Below, one piece after another: positions 26,960 to 36,502 of a DNA stretch of 64,000 nt; position 1 is the stretch's first letter; every line of letters begins with the position of its first letter. The DNA is from Azoarcus sp. PA01. Lineage in GTDB: Bacteria; Pseudomonadota; Gammaproteobacteria; Burkholderiales; Rhodocyclaceae. The stretch lies in assembly GCA_001274695.2 (NCBI GenBank), contig LARU01000002.1:2046001-2110000 (forward strand). Direction: 5' to 3'. The translations under genes and the position numbers were made by a program. The notes beneath the pieces were generated by a model. It saw only the letters and a list, made by a program, of their open reading frames with translations. It made no database searches and had not been told where the DNA came from.

Positions 26960-27988
26960 ATGATGCGTTTCGTGTGCCTTGCCGTGATGCTCTCCGCGCT
27001 GTGGCCCGGCGTTGCGACGGCTGCCGAATGGTCGACCCGGCCGTTGTCCGAAATCGCCGTGTATCCCGAATACCGCGCGTCGGCGCACGTCGTGGCGGTC
27101 GACGAGGCGCGCATCGCGGCGGAAGTTTCCGGCCGCATCGAGAGCCTGCCGACGCGCGTCGGGCAGGCGGTCGCGAAAGGCGTCGAGCTCGCGCGCATCG
27201 ACGCTGCCGCGTACCGCATCGAAGTGGAGCGCGCCGCGGCGCAGAGCCGCCTGGTCGGCGATCGCGTCAAGCTCGCCGAGGCGCAGCTCGACCAGGCACG
27301 CGCCCTCGCTGCGAAAGGATTCATCAGCGCGGATGCGCTCAGGATCAGGGAAACCGAACTCGCGGTGCTGAAAAGCGAACTCGCCGCGACGCGCCAGGGC
27401 GTCGCCGCGGCACGCCTGCAGCTCGCGCGCACGACGATCCGCGCGCCGTTCGCCGGCGTCGTGCGCGAGCGCCTCGCGAGCGTCGGCGACCTCGCCGTGC
27501 CGGGCACGCCGCTGCTGGTGCTGTCGGCGAGCGCGGACAGCGAAGTGCGTGCGCGGGTGCCGACGGCGCAGATCGAATCGCTGCGCGCCGCCGGAAAGTG
27601 GCAGTTCGTCGCCGGCGACACGACGAGCCGGCTCACGCTGCTGCGCGTGTCGGCGGTCGTCGAGGCGGCGGGGCAGGCGCGCAACGCGGTGTTCTCGTCG
27701 ACGAGGCCGCTGCCGCCGGGGCTTGCCGGTGAAGTCAGATGGACCGGGGCGACGCCGCATCTTCCGGCCGGCTACGTGCAGCAACGCGACGGGGCGCTCG
27801 GGGCCTACGTCGAGCGCGGCGGACGTGCGGTCTTCATCGAGCTGCCGGACGCGCAGGTCGGACGGCCGGTCGCGGTGAACTGGACGCCGGACACGCGAAT
27901 CGTCGACGACGGCCGGTTTTCGATCGGTCTCGGCGGCGCTCCACAGGACGAGCGCGCGCCTGCAACCGGCGGGGGCGAGGGGGCATGA
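26960..27988 (+). CDS. RND efflux periplasmic adaptor protein
   Basis: A 342-residue membrane fusion protein. A signal peptide (about 1-21, ending VATAA) is followed by a lipoyl/biotinyl half-motif (SGRIESLPTRVGQAVAKGVELARID), a coiled-coil hairpin (about 85-145), the second lipoyl half (TTIRAPFAGVVRERLASVGD; core TIRAPFAGVV) and a beta-barrel domain. It bridges the RND permease to an outer-membrane channel. The stop overlaps the permease start (ATGA). No outer-membrane channel gene follows, so a TolC-like partner must be encoded elsewhere. Confidence 0.93.
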   Translation: MMRFVCLAVMLSALWPGVATAAEWSTRPLSEIAVYPEYRASAHVVAVDEARIAAEVSGRIESLPTRVGQAVAKGVELARIDAAAYRIEVERAAAQSRLVGDRVKLAEAQLDQARALAAKGFISADALRIRETELAVLKSELAATRQGVAAARLQLARTTIRAPFAGVVRERLASVGDLAVPGTPLLVLSASADSEVRARVPTAQIESLRAAGKWQFVAGDTTSRLTLLRVSAVVEAAGQARNAVFSSTRPLPPGLAGEVRWTGATPHLPAGYVQQRDGALGAYVERGGRAVFIELPDAQVGRPVAVNWTPDTRIVDDGRFSIGLGGAPQDERAPATGGGEGA

Positions 27989-30900
27989 CGGGCTGGTACC
28001 GCCGCCTGATCGGCAACCACCCGCTCGCGAACATCGCGTTCGCGCTGGTGCTGCTCGGCGGCATCGTGACGTACCTGACGATGCCGCGCGCGCAGGACCC
28101 GGAAGTCAATTTCAACTGGGTCAGCATCATCACCGCGCTGCCGGGCGCCTCCGCGGAGGACATCGAGCGCGAGCTGACCGGGCCGCTCGAAGACGCGATC
28201 GAGCAGGTCAAGGACATCAAGTTCGTGTCGTCGTCGAGCCGCGAAGGCGTCTCGTCGATCCTCGTGCGCTTCGAGGAAATCAGCGGGCGCCAGTTCGACC
28301 GGCGCATCAACGACCTGCGCCGCGAAGTGCAGAACAAGGCCGACGCCGAGCTGCCGCCGGAGGCGACCGAGCCCGAGATCATCGAGATCACGTCGTCGAA
28401 CGGCTTTCCGACCGCGATCCTCGTGCTGTATGGCGCGGGCGGCGGCGAGCGCCTGCGTAGCGCGGCGTTCGGCATTCGGAAGGATCTGGAACGCTTCGCC
28501 GACATCGACCAGGTGATCGCCGCCGGCTTCGACGAACCGGAACTGCACGTCGATTTCGATCCGGAACGGGTCGCCGCCGTCGGGTTGTCGCCGCTCGACC
28601 TGTCGGACAGCGTGGCGGCGTGGTTTCGCAACACGCTCGGCGGGCGCATCCGGGTGCAGGACCGCGAATGGCTCGTGCGCCTCGAAGGCAAGACGCCCGA
28701 TCCGGACGTGCTCGCCCAGGCGGCCGTCATCACCTCTGCCGGGCGCGTCGCGCTCGGCGAAGTCGCGGCCGTCGCGCGCGGGCACGAGCGCACCGGCCAG
28801 CTTGTCAGCTACAACGGCCAGCCGGCGGTGATGCTGTCGATCACGAAGGAGGCCGGCAGCAACACGCTGGAGCTCGTCGACCGCCTTAACCGCTTCGTCG
28901 CCGAGCGCAATCCACTGCTGTTCGGGCAGGGCGTGCAGCTCGTGATGATCGACGACCAGACGCATGCGACGCGCGCCGCGATCGGCGTCATGGAGTCGAA
29001 CGCGCTGCTCGGCCTGGTGCTGGTGCTCGGCCTGTGCTGGGTGTTCCTCGGCTCGCGGCTCGCGCTGCTGGTCGGACTCGGTGTGCCGTTCGCCCTCGCC
29101 GGCACGTTCCTGCTCGTCGACCTGATCGGTTCGACTCTGAACCTGACGGTGCTGCTCGGCGTCGTCATTGCGCTCGGTATGCTCGTCGACGACGCAGTGG
29201 TGATCGTCGAGGCGATCTATTACCGGCTGCAGCGCGGCGAGCCGGTGCACCACGCGGTGACCGAAGGCGTCGCCGAAGTCGCGTTGCCGGTGATCTCGTC
29301 GGTGCTGACGACGATCGCGGCGTTCCTGCCGCTGATGCTGTTGCCGGGCATCCTCGGCTCGTTCATGTTCCTCGTGCCGTTCGTCGTCACCTGCGCGCTG
29401 CTCGTCAGCCTCGCCGAAGCGTTCTGGATGATGCCGGCGCACATCCTGCTGCTGCGCCCCGATTTCGGCCGCCGGCGCAGCCGCATGCAGGCGCGGCGCG
29501 AGCGCTTCACGCACTGGCTGCGGGTGAAGTACTCGCGCGCGCTGGTCGCGGTGATGCGGCGGCCGAAGACCGCGCTCGCGGTGCTGCTGCTCGTCATGGC
29601 CGGCGCGGCCGGCGCGCTCGCCGGCGGGCTCGTGAAGATCCAGTTCTTCGCGTTCGATCCGATCCGACTGTTCTACGTCAGCGCCGACATGCCCGCCGGC
29701 GTCCCGCTCGAGCGCACGCTCGAGGAGGCGGAGCGCGCCGCCGCGGTGCTGCGCAGGACGCTCGATCCGGCGGAAGTCCGCTCGATCACTGCCTATGCCG
29801 GGATCAAGTTCACCGAGACCGAGCCGCTGTATGGCGACCAGTACGGGCAGGTGATCGTGTCGCTGCAGCCGCGCCGCGGCGAGTTGCGCGATACCGCCGA
29901 AGTGATCGCAGCGGTGCACGATCCGGTCCGGGCTTTGCAGGGCGAGGCGAAGTTCTCGTTCCTCGAACTCAAAGGCGGGCCGCCGACCGCGCGCCCGATC
30001 AGCGTCAAGGTCAAGGCCGACGATTACGGCGAGCTGCGCGCGGCGACCGACGCGCTGCTCGGCGAAGTCGCGAAGATCCCCGGTGTGCGCGACATCACCG
30101 ATGACGACGTGCCGGGACGCCCGGAGCTGCGGCTGACGCTGAACCGCGAGAAGCTCGCGCGCGCCGGGGTCGCACCGGGAGAGGTCGCGCGGCTGCTGCG
30201 CTTGTATGGCGAAGGCGAAGTCGTCGCGACGACTCGCGACGAGGGCGAGAAAGTCGAAGTGATCGTGCGCGCGCAGCCGGAATCGCTGACCGACGTCACC
30301 GAACTGCTGCAGCGCCCGGTGCCGCTCACGGCCGATGCGGAAGACGGCAGCGGCGCGCGACGCAGCGTCCAGCTTGGCTCGCTCGTCGACGCCGAGCCGC
30401 GGATCGCGAAAGGCTACATCCGCCATTACCAGCTCACGCGCGCGATCACCGTCGAAGCCGGCCTCGACCAGGAGAAGATCGACACGCTGACGGCGAACAA
30501 CCGCCTGAAGGCAGCTTGGGCCGAGCTGCAGCCGCGCTTCCCCAATGTCGAGCTCGATTTCTCGGGCGAACTCGACGACATTCAGGAAAGCCTAGATTCG
30601 ATGGCAGCGCTGTTCTCGCTGGGCGTCGGCCTGATCTACCTGATCCTCGCGACGCAGTTCCGCAGCTACTGGCAACCGTTCATGATCCTCGTGACCGTGC
30701 CGCTTGCCTTCACCGGCGTCGTGCTCGGCCTGCTCGTGTCGGGCAACCCGTTGTCGCTGTATACGATGTACGGCGTCATCGCGCTTGCTGGCATCGCGGT
30801 CAATTCGGCGATCGTGCTGATCGACGCGGCGAACGAGCGCCGCGCCGCCGGCATGAGCGTCGAGCACGCGGCGATCTACGCCGGGCGACGGCGCGTCGTG

Positions 30901-31137
30901 CCGGTGCTGATCACGTCGTCGACGACGATCGGCGGGCTGGTCTCCCTCGCGATCGGCCTCGGCGGCAAGTCGCTGATGTGGGGGCCGGTCGCGGCGAGCA
31001 TCGTGTGGGGGCTCGGGTTCTCGACTTTGCTGACCCTGTTCGCGATCCCGCTGATCTACCGTCTCGCGATGGGACGGTCGCGGCCGGACCGCGGCGTTCC
31101 CGTCGCCCGCGTCGCGCCGCTCCGCTCGGCGCACTGA
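27985..31137 (+). CDS. RND efflux permease (HAE1/AcrB type)
   Basis: A 1050-residue inner-membrane pump, full length for the family. TM1 opens with LANIAFALVLLGGIVTYL. The first periplasmic loop is followed by the TM2-TM6 block, with the TM4 aspartate pair in GMLVDDAVVIVEAIYYR; the second loop and TM7-TM12 block (GVIALAGIAVNSAIVLID) follow. It is co-translated with the adaptor. By type it belongs with pumps exporting organic compounds rather than heavy metals, but the substrate is unknown. It is independent of the partial RND gene at the left edge. Confidence 0.94.
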   Translation: MTGWYRRLIGNHPLANIAFALVLLGGIVTYLTMPRAQDPEVNFNWVSIITALPGASAEDIERELTGPLEDAIEQVKDIKFVSSSSREGVSSILVRFEEISGRQFDRRINDLRREVQNKADAELPPEATEPEIIEITSSNGFPTAILVLYGAGGGERLRSAAFGIRKDLERFADIDQVIAAGFDEPELHVDFDPERVAAVGLSPLDLSDSVAAWFRNTLGGRIRVQDREWLVRLEGKTPDPDVLAQAAVITSAGRVALGEVAAVARGHERTGQLVSYNGQPAVMLSITKEAGSNTLELVDRLNRFVAERNPLLFGQGVQLVMIDDQTHATRAAIGVMESNALLGLVLVLGLCWVFLGSRLALLVGLGVPFALAGTFLLVDLIGSTLNLTVLLGVVIALGMLVDDAVVIVEAIYYRLQRGEPVHHAVTEGVAEVALPVISSVLTTIAAFLPLMLLPGILGSFMFLVPFVVTCALLVSLAEAFWMMPAHILLLRPDFGRRRSRMQARRERFTHWLRVKYSRALVAVMRRPKTALAVLLLVMAGAAGALAGGLVKIQFFAFDPIRLFYVSADMPAGVPLERTLEEAERAAAVLRRTLDPAEVRSITAYAGIKFTETEPLYGDQYGQVIVSLQPRRGELRDTAEVIAAVHDPVRALQGEAKFSFLELKGGPPTARPISVKVKADDYGELRAATDALLGEVAKIPGVRDITDDDVPGRPELRLTLNREKLARAGVAPGEVARLLRLYGEGEVVATTRDEGEKVEVIVRAQPESLTDVTELLQRPVPLTADAEDGSGARRSVQLGSLVDAEPRIAKGYIRHYQLTRAITVEAGLDQEKIDTLTANNRLKAAWAELQPRFPNVELDFSGELDDIQESLDSMAALFSLGVGLIYLILATQFRSYWQPFMILVTVPLAFTGVVLGLLVSGNPLSLYTMYGVIALAGIAVNSAIVLIDAANERRAAGMSVEHAAIYAGRRRVVPVLITSSTTIGGLVSLAIGLGGKSLMWGPVAASIVWGLGFSTLLTLFAIPLIYRLAMGRSRPDRGVPVARVAPLRSAH

Positions 31138-31168
31138 GCGAGCGGAGCGGCACTTGCCGGAGAAGCCG

Positions 31169-31579
31169 ATGCTCGCGAGTTTCGCTGCCGATTTCGTCGT
31201 CCTGGTCCATTTCGCGTTCATCGTGTTCGTCGTCGCCGGCGGTGCGCTGGTGCTGCGCTGGCCGCGCCTCGCGTGGCTGCACCTGCCGGTGGTCGCGTGG
31301 GGGGCGGGAATCGAGCTGATCGGCGGCGTGTGCCCGCTGACGCCGCTCGAGAACGCGTTGCGCCGCGCCGCGGGCGAAGCGGGCTACGCGGGCGGTTTCA
31401 TCGAGCATTACCTGTTGCCGCTGATCTATCCCGCGGGGCTGACGCCGGCGATCGGCACGATGCTCGGCGTCTTCGTGCTGGCCGTCAATGCGGTGTTCTA
31501 CGCGATGCTATGGCGTCGGTGCAGGCAGCGACGGGCGGCGCGAAACGCAGCGGATGCCAGGCCGGGCACCGGCGATTGA
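31169..31579 (+). CDS. DUF2784 membrane protein
   Basis: A 136-residue protein with about four membrane helices and the DUF2784 landmarks: [44 protein letters not shown] and [13 protein letters not shown]. The ATG at 31169 follows GGAGAAG; a TTG five codons earlier is also in frame. It is located 31 bp after the RND permease and may share its transcript. The function is unknown. Confidence 0.85.
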   Translation: MLASFAADFVVLVHFAFIVFVVAGGALVLRWPRLAWLHLPVVAWGAGIELIGGVCPLTPLENALRRAAGEAGYAGGFIEHYLLPLIYPAGLTPAIGTMLGVFVLAVNAVFYAMLWRRCRQRRAARNAADARPGTGD

Positions 31580-31622
31580 ACCGAAGCACGGCTCGGGGCG
31601 TCCCAGTACAATGCCCGCCACC

Positions 31623-33818
31623 ATGCCTGCTCCCGTCCCCAGCATTTTCGCCCGCGCCCGCGCCCGCCCCGCGGCGAGCCCCGCTCCGTTCCTGCCGATG
31701 TCGCGTGCCGAGATGCGCGCGCTCGGCTGGGACGAGTGCGATGTCGTCCTCGTCACCGGCGACGCGTACCTCGACCACCCGAGCTTCGGCATGGCACTCG
31801 TCGGGCGGCTGCTCGAAGCGCAAGGCTTTCGCGTCGGCATCATCAGCCAGCCGGACTGGAAAAGCGCCGAGCCGTTCCGCGCGCTGGGACGCCCGCGGCT
31901 GTTCTTCGGCATCACCGCGGGCAACATGGATTCGCTGATCAACCGCTACACCGCCGAGCGCAAGATCCGCTCGGAAGACGCCTATACGCCCGGCGCCGAA
32001 GCCGGTCGCCGGCCCGACCGCGCGGTGACGGTCTACGCGCAGCGCGCGCGCGAAGCTTTCCCCGGTGTGAATGTCGTCATCGGCAGCATCGAAGCGTCGC
32101 TGCGCCGCATCGCACATTACGACTACTGGTCGGACAAGGTGCGTCGTTCGGTGCTCGCGGACTCGAAAGCCGACCTGCTGCTGTTCGGCAACGCGGAGCG
32201 CGCGCTGGTCGCGCTCGCGCACCGCCTCGCCGACGGGGAGCCGATCGAGGCGATCCGCGACCTGCGCGGCACCGCGTTCCTCGTCCGGCTGGGCTGGTTG
32301 CCGGAGGCCGACTGGACCGAGCAGGACTCGACCGCGCTCGACCGCCCGGGCCGTGTCGAACCGCATCCCGACCCGTACGCGATCGAGCCCGAAAAGCCTG
32401 CGGCGGCCCGCGAAACCGGCGCGCAGCCGGTGCGCATCGTCCCCGCCGCGGAACGCGCCGCGGCGCGGCGGCAGGCACGCGGTCGGACCGTCGTGCGCCT
32501 GCCGTCGTACGAGACGGTCGCCGCCGACCCGGTGATGTACGCGCACGCCTCGCGCGTGTTCCACCTCGAATCGAACCCGGGCAACGCGCGCGCGCTCGTG
32601 CAGGCGCACGGCGACGGGCCGGGGCGGCGCGACGTGTGGCTCAACCCGCCGCCGCTGCCGCTCACGACGCCCGAGATGGACTTCGTCTTCGGCCTGCCGT
32701 ACGCGCGCCGGCCGCATCCGGCGTACGGCGACGCGCGCATCCCGGCGTGGGACATGATCAAGTTCTCGATCAACATCATGCGCGGCTGCTTCGGCGGCTG
32801 CACGTTCTGCTCGATCACCGAGCACGAAGGCCGCATCATCCAGAGCCGCTCGGAAGCATCGATCCTGCATGAGATCGAGGAGATCCGCGACCGGACGCCG
32901 GACTTCAAGGGGCACATCACCGACCTCGGGGGGCCGACCGCGAACATGTACCGCATGGCGTGCCGCGATCCTGCGACCGAGTCTTCGTGCCGGCGGCTGT
33001 CGTGCGTCTATCCGGGGATCTGCGAGAACCTCAAGACCGACCACGCGCCGCTGATCTCGCTGTACCGCAAGGCGCGTGCGATTCCGGGCGTCAAGCGCGT
33101 GACGATCGGCTCGGGGCTTCGCTACGACCTCGCGGTGCGCTCGCCCGAGTACGTCAGGGAACTCGTGACGCACCACGTCAGCGGCCTGCTGAAAATCGCG
33201 CCCGAGCATACCGAGGAAGGGCCGCTGTCGAAGATGATGAAGCCCGGCATCGGCACGTACGAGAAGTTCGCCGCGATGTTCGAGAAATACTCGCGCGAAG
33301 CCGGCAAGAAGCAGCACCTCGTGCCGTACTTCATCGCCGCGCATCCGGGCACGACCGACGAGGACATGCTGAACCTCGCGCTGTGGCTGAAGAAGAACGG
33401 CTTCAGGCCCGACCAGGTGCAGACGTTCATGCCGACGCCGATGGCGATGGCGACGACGATGTACCACAGCCGCAGGAATCCGCTGCGCAAGGTATCGGCG
33501 GACTCGGAAGTCGTCGAAACCGCGCGCGCCGGCAAGCTCAGGAAGCTGCACAAGGCGCTGCTGCGCTGGCACGACCCGGAGAACTGGCCGCTGATCCGCG
33601 AAGCGCTCCTGGCGATGGGCCGCGCCGAACTGATCGGCAGCGGGCCGAATTGCCTCGTGCCGCGGCATCAGCCGGGCGTGCCGCTCGCCGTCGAGCGCTC
33701 GGGAGGTCGTACTGCGGCGCGTGCCGGTCGCGGCGAGTGCCGCAAGGCGCCGGCCCGCAACGGCAGCGGTGGGGGGGCGGCTGCAGCATCGGCGAACCGG
33801 CGCAAAGCCCGCGCCTGA
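31623..33818 (+). CDS. ygiQ: YgiQ-family radical SAM protein
   Basis: A protein of about 731 residues with the N-terminal B12-binding-like/UPF0313 region ([20 protein letters not shown]; core [17 protein letters not shown]), the radical SAM cluster [18 protein letters not shown] (CxxxCxxC), and the UPF0313 C-terminal domain ([14 protein letters not shown]). The tail beyond about residue 690 is low-complexity Ala/Arg/Gly. The start lies among several Mets (31611 or 31623). The reaction catalysed by YgiQ is unknown; members are widespread in bacteria. The 150 bp gap downstream shows nothing notable. Confidence 0.92.
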   Translation: MPAPVPSIFARARARPAASPAPFLPMSRAEMRALGWDECDVVLVTGDAYLDHPSFGMALVGRLLEAQGFRVGIISQPDWKSAEPFRALGRPRLFFGITAGNMDSLINRYTAERKIRSEDAYTPGAEAGRRPDRAVTVYAQRAREAFPGVNVVIGSIEASLRRIAHYDYWSDKVRRSVLADSKADLLLFGNAERALVALAHRLADGEPIEAIRDLRGTAFLVRLGWLPEADWTEQDSTALDRPGRVEPHPDPYAIEPEKPAAARETGAQPVRIVPAAERAAARRQARGRTVVRLPSYETVAADPVMYAHASRVFHLESNPGNARALVQAHGDGPGRRDVWLNPPPLPLTTPEMDFVFGLPYARRPHPAYGDARIPAWDMIKFSINIMRGCFGGCTFCSITEHEGRIIQSRSEASILHEIEEIRDRTPDFKGHITDLGGPTANMYRMACRDPATESSCRRLSCVYPGICENLKTDHAPLISLYRKARAIPGVKRVTIGSGLRYDLAVRSPEYVRELVTHHVSGLLKIAPEHTEEGPLSKMMKPGIGTYEKFAAMFEKYSREAGKKQHLVPYFIAAHPGTTDEDMLNLALWLKKNGFRPDQVQTFMPTPMAMATTMYHSRRNPLRKVSADSEVVETARAGKLRKLHKALLRWHDPENWPLIREALLAMGRAELIGSGPNCLVPRHQPGVPLAVERSGGRTAARAGRGECRKAPARNGSGGGAAAASANRRKARA

Positions 33819-33967
33819 CATCGCCAGGTCCGTCGCATTTGTTGCCGCTCAAGGCAGACCGAAGTACCGCTGCAGACAATGGCCCGGCAACGGCGCGGTG
33901 GTCGTGAAACCTTTACGGCAATGGTCGCGGCGCCCGAAATGGTTCATTTTTTGCAACAGGAGTCGAT

Positions 33968-34423
33968 ATGAACACCCGTCCCGCTTTCCTCCGTCTTGTT
34001 TCCGCCCTCGGGCTGGTCGCTGCATTCGCGGGCGGCCCCGTCTTTGCAGCGGGCGAGGAAGTCGTCATGTACAAGGATCCGAATTGCGGCTGCTGCGGCA
34101 AGTGGGCCGAGCACATGCGCGCGAGCGGATTCGCCGTGAAGGAGGTGCGCAGCACCGCGATGAGCGCCGTCAAGCGCGAAGCGGGCGTGCCGCAGGCGCT
34201 CGCTTCGTGCCACACCGCGAAAGTCGGCGGCTACGTCGTCGAAGGGCACGTGCCTGCGGCCGACGTGCGGCGCCTGCTCACTGAAAAGCCGAAAGTGGCC
34301 GGCATCGCGGCGCCGGGAATGCCGGCCGGCTCGCCGGGCATGGAAGGACCGTATCCTGCCGAACGCTACGACGTCGTCAGCTTCGATGCGGACGGCAAGC
34401 ACCGGACATTCGCGTCACACTGA
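33968..34423 (+). CDS. DUF411 periplasmic protein (copper-associated)
   Basis: A 151-residue exported protein with a signal peptide (about 1-28) and the DUF411 signature: YKDPNCGCCGKWAEHM with three clustered cysteines, SCHTAKVGGYVVEGHVPA, and GIAAPGMPAGSPGME. The Cys/Met/His pattern suggests metal binding; homologs often lie next to copper resistance genes. There is no copper ATPase or oxidase here, so the role rests on family association. A ribosome site AGGAG precedes the ATG. Confidence 0.9.
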   Translation: MNTRPAFLRLVSALGLVAAFAGGPVFAAGEEVVMYKDPNCGCCGKWAEHMRASGFAVKEVRSTAMSAVKREAGVPQALASCHTAKVGGYVVEGHVPAADVRRLLTEKPKVAGIAAPGMPAGSPGMEGPYPAERYDVVSFDADGKHRTFASH

Positions 34424-34457
34424 CGCCGGCAGTCGGAGTCCATCAGGGAGCCCAATC

Positions 34458-34784
34458 ATGAAAAAACTGTTTATCGCGAGCGTGGCGGCGGGCGTTCTTT
34501 CGTGGTCGCCAACACCGGCGTTCGCCGAGGCCGATGACGCCGTGCTGGGCGACCGCGGGAGCGGCATGATCGTCGACCTCGTCCTCGTGCGACCGCTGAC
34601 TTTCGTCGGTTCGGTGGTCGGGATCGCCGCTTTCATCGTTTCGTTGCCGTTTACCGCGCCGACCGGCTCGGCTTCCGACGCGGCACGCGAGCTCGTCGGC
34701 AAGCCGCTCGAGTACACCTTCAACCGGCCGCTCGGCGATTTCCACCGCTGCGGCGCGGACCGGCACCCCTGCGGCGGGCGGTGA
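34458..34784 (+). CDS. Small exported or membrane hypothetical protein
   Basis: A 108-residue protein with a signal peptide (about 1-23, ending PAFA), one strongly hydrophobic segment (VRPLTFVGSVVGIAAFIVSLPF) and a C-terminal region with ARELVGKPLEYTFNRPLGDF and two cysteines. The RPL/PLEYTFNRPLGDF pattern is seen in small conserved proteins of beta- and gammaproteobacteria without known function. It lies 34 bp after the DUF411 gene and probably belongs to the same transcript. Confidence 0.72.
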   Translation: MKKLFIASVAAGVLSWSPTPAFAEADDAVLGDRGSGMIVDLVLVRPLTFVGSVVGIAAFIVSLPFTAPTGSASDAARELVGKPLEYTFNRPLGDFHRCGADRHPCGGR

Positions 34785-34811
34785 CCGGGGCGCGGGCGCA
34801 GCGCTTGCGCG

Positions 34812-35723
34812 TTACGCGAGCAGGAAGTTCTCGTCGGGGACAGGCAGCGGCGGCGGCTCTTCGCCGAGCATCTCGCGCAGGCTCGCATTGACGCCGGCGA
34901 CGAGCGCGTCGAGCGCGAGATCGTTCGCCATCGTGCCGAAAGGCTCTTCGATCTCGTCGCTGAGCGCTTCGAGCGCGAAGAACGTGTAGGACACGAAGCT
35001 CACGACCAGCGGCGTCATGAGGCCGATCGAATCGACCAGCCCGAACGGCAGCAACGCGCAATAAACATACGCGCTGCGGTGCAGGATCACCGTATAGGTG
35101 AAGGGCAACGGGGTATTGGCGATGCGCTCGCAGCCGCCGAGCGACGACGACAGCCCGTTCAGCGACTGCTCCATCTGCTGCGCGAGCATGATGTCGAGTT
35201 GCCCCGCTTCGCGGCGCTCGCGCAGCCATTGGCCGAGCCACAGCAACACCAGCGCCGGCGCCGAGCGCGCGCTGCGTGCGCGCTCGATGACGACTGCGGG
35301 AAGCAGACCGAGCAGGTCGGCGTCGCGCGGCTGATGGCGCAGCTGGTTGCGCATCGCCGCGGCGAAGCCGATGAGGCCGAGCACGAACGGACGGCTCTCG
35401 ACGTTGCGGGCCGTCAGCGTCAGGGCCTGCCGCGCGAGGTTGCGCGTCTCGACGAGCACGTCGCCCCACAGCTTGCGCGCTTCCCAGTAGCGGTCATAGC
35501 TCGCGTTGATGCGAAAGCCGAGAAAGATCGCGAGCGCGACCCCCATCAGCGAGAACGGGTTCGCGTTGAGCGTCACCTTGAAGTGGAAAAGCTGGCCGTG
35601 CATCAGCACGACGCCGCACGACAGCGCGAAGATGAACAGCTGCTGCGGCAGGATGCGGGAAACGAGCGACCCGCGGCGAACGAAAAGCAAACGCATCCAG
35701 TGCGGACGGGGGCGGACGATCAC
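34812..35723 (-). CDS. Bestrophin-like (UPF0187, YneE) ion channel protein
   Basis: A 303-residue membrane protein of the bestrophin superfamily, which forms pentameric anion or cation channels. Landmarks are FSLMGVALAIFLGFRINASYDRYWEARKLWG (core FLGFRINASYDRYWEARKLWG minus its first residue is the family signature), NTPLPFTYTVILHRSAYVY (the channel neck region), and the C-terminal DEIEEPFGTMANDLALDAL. It stands alone, convergent with the small exported gene. The ion carried is unknown. Confidence 0.9.
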   Translation of the reverse strand: MIVRPRPHWMRLLFVRRGSLVSRILPQQLFIFALSCGVVLMHGQLFHFKVTLNANPFSLMGVALAIFLGFRINASYDRYWEARKLWGDVLVETRNLARQALTLTARNVESRPFVLGLIGFAAAMRNQLRHQPRDADLLGLLPAVVIERARSARSAPALVLLWLGQWLRERREAGQLDIMLAQQMEQSLNGLSSSLGGCERIANTPLPFTYTVILHRSAYVYCALLPFGLVDSIGLMTPLVVSFVSYTFFALEALSDEIEEPFGTMANDLALDALVAGVNASLREMLGEEPPPLPVPDENFLLA

Positions 35724-35823
35724 GGCTGGGAAGGGCGGTCGGGCGGCGGCGGGGGTGCGATTCTCTCAGGTTTTGGCGCGATGCGGGCGGCGATTTGCTG
35801 CAATGCAAGAAAAAAATCCGGCC

Positions 35824-36465
35824 CTACCCGGCAAGCCAGGCGAGCGTGCCGGCGAGCGCGAGCCCGCCGCTCGCGAGCAGCGTGAGACGCCGGCGCGAGC
35901 CGTGCAGCCGTCCCCATAACCAGAAGCCGGACAGGCCGAGGAACGCGAGGCCGAGCGCGGCCGCGTCGGACAGCAGGATCCACGCCGGTCCGGTGCCGAT
36001 CGACATGTGTAGGCGGGCCAGATACAGCCACAGGTTCGGCTTCGTGCGCTTCACTTCGGCTTGGCCGCTGCCGAGCCAGTATTCGACCTGCACCGTCTCG
36101 GAAGGAGTGTCGGCGCGCAGCGTCCAGCGCTCGGGCTGGCGCAGTTCGCCGTCCCCCCAGCTGACGGCGCGAGGGGGCTCGATGCGCGGCTTCAGCGCCC
36201 CGGCTTCGATGCCGAGCGCCGGCGCGAGCGCCGCGGCGAGCGCGTGCGGATCGGCGGGTCCGGCTTCGAGCGGCAATATCTGCGTCACCTCCTGGCGGTC
36301 GAGCGCCGGAATCTTCATCACGGCGCGGTGGTTCAGCAGGAAGCCGGTCACCGCGAACAGCAGTAGCATCGCCGCGATCGCGAGGCCGAACCACGCGTGG
36401 ACACGGCGCAGCCACTTTTGCACGTTGCCGCGCTGCGTCGCCGGGCGGGGATGAAGGTGGATCAC
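35824..36465 (-). CDS. PepSY-associated membrane protein
   Basis: A 213-residue membrane protein beginning with a PepSY-TM type segment (VQKWLRRVHAWFGLAIAAML, then LLFAVTGFLLNHRAV). A periplasmic PepSY-like region follows, and two C-terminal helices with LHMSIGTGPAWILLSDAAALGL end the protein. It lies 37 bp downstream of a TonB-dependent receptor in the same direction. In such settings PepSY membrane proteins are thought to act as inner-membrane reductases or helpers for siderophore iron; that role is inferred from position. Confidence 0.85.
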   Translation of the reverse strand: MIHLHPRPATQRGNVQKWLRRVHAWFGLAIAAMLLLFAVTGFLLNHRAVMKIPALDRQEVTQILPLEAGPADPHALAAALAPALGIEAGALKPRIEPPRAVSWGDGELRQPERWTLRADTPSETVQVEYWLGSGQAEVKRTKPNLWLYLARLHMSIGTGPAWILLSDAAALGLAFLGLSGFWLWGRLHGSRRRLTLLASGGLALAGTLAWLAG

Positions 36466-36502
36466 GAAAGCCTCTCTGGCAACAGGGACCGGTCAGAAGG
36501 GA

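Noticed and set aside
27805..30426. An 870-codon open frame antisense to the RND permease
   Set aside because: It mirrors the codon pattern of the real gene in very high GC DNA, has no recognisable domain, and is rich in Arg, Asp, His and Gln, as expected from antisense frames.
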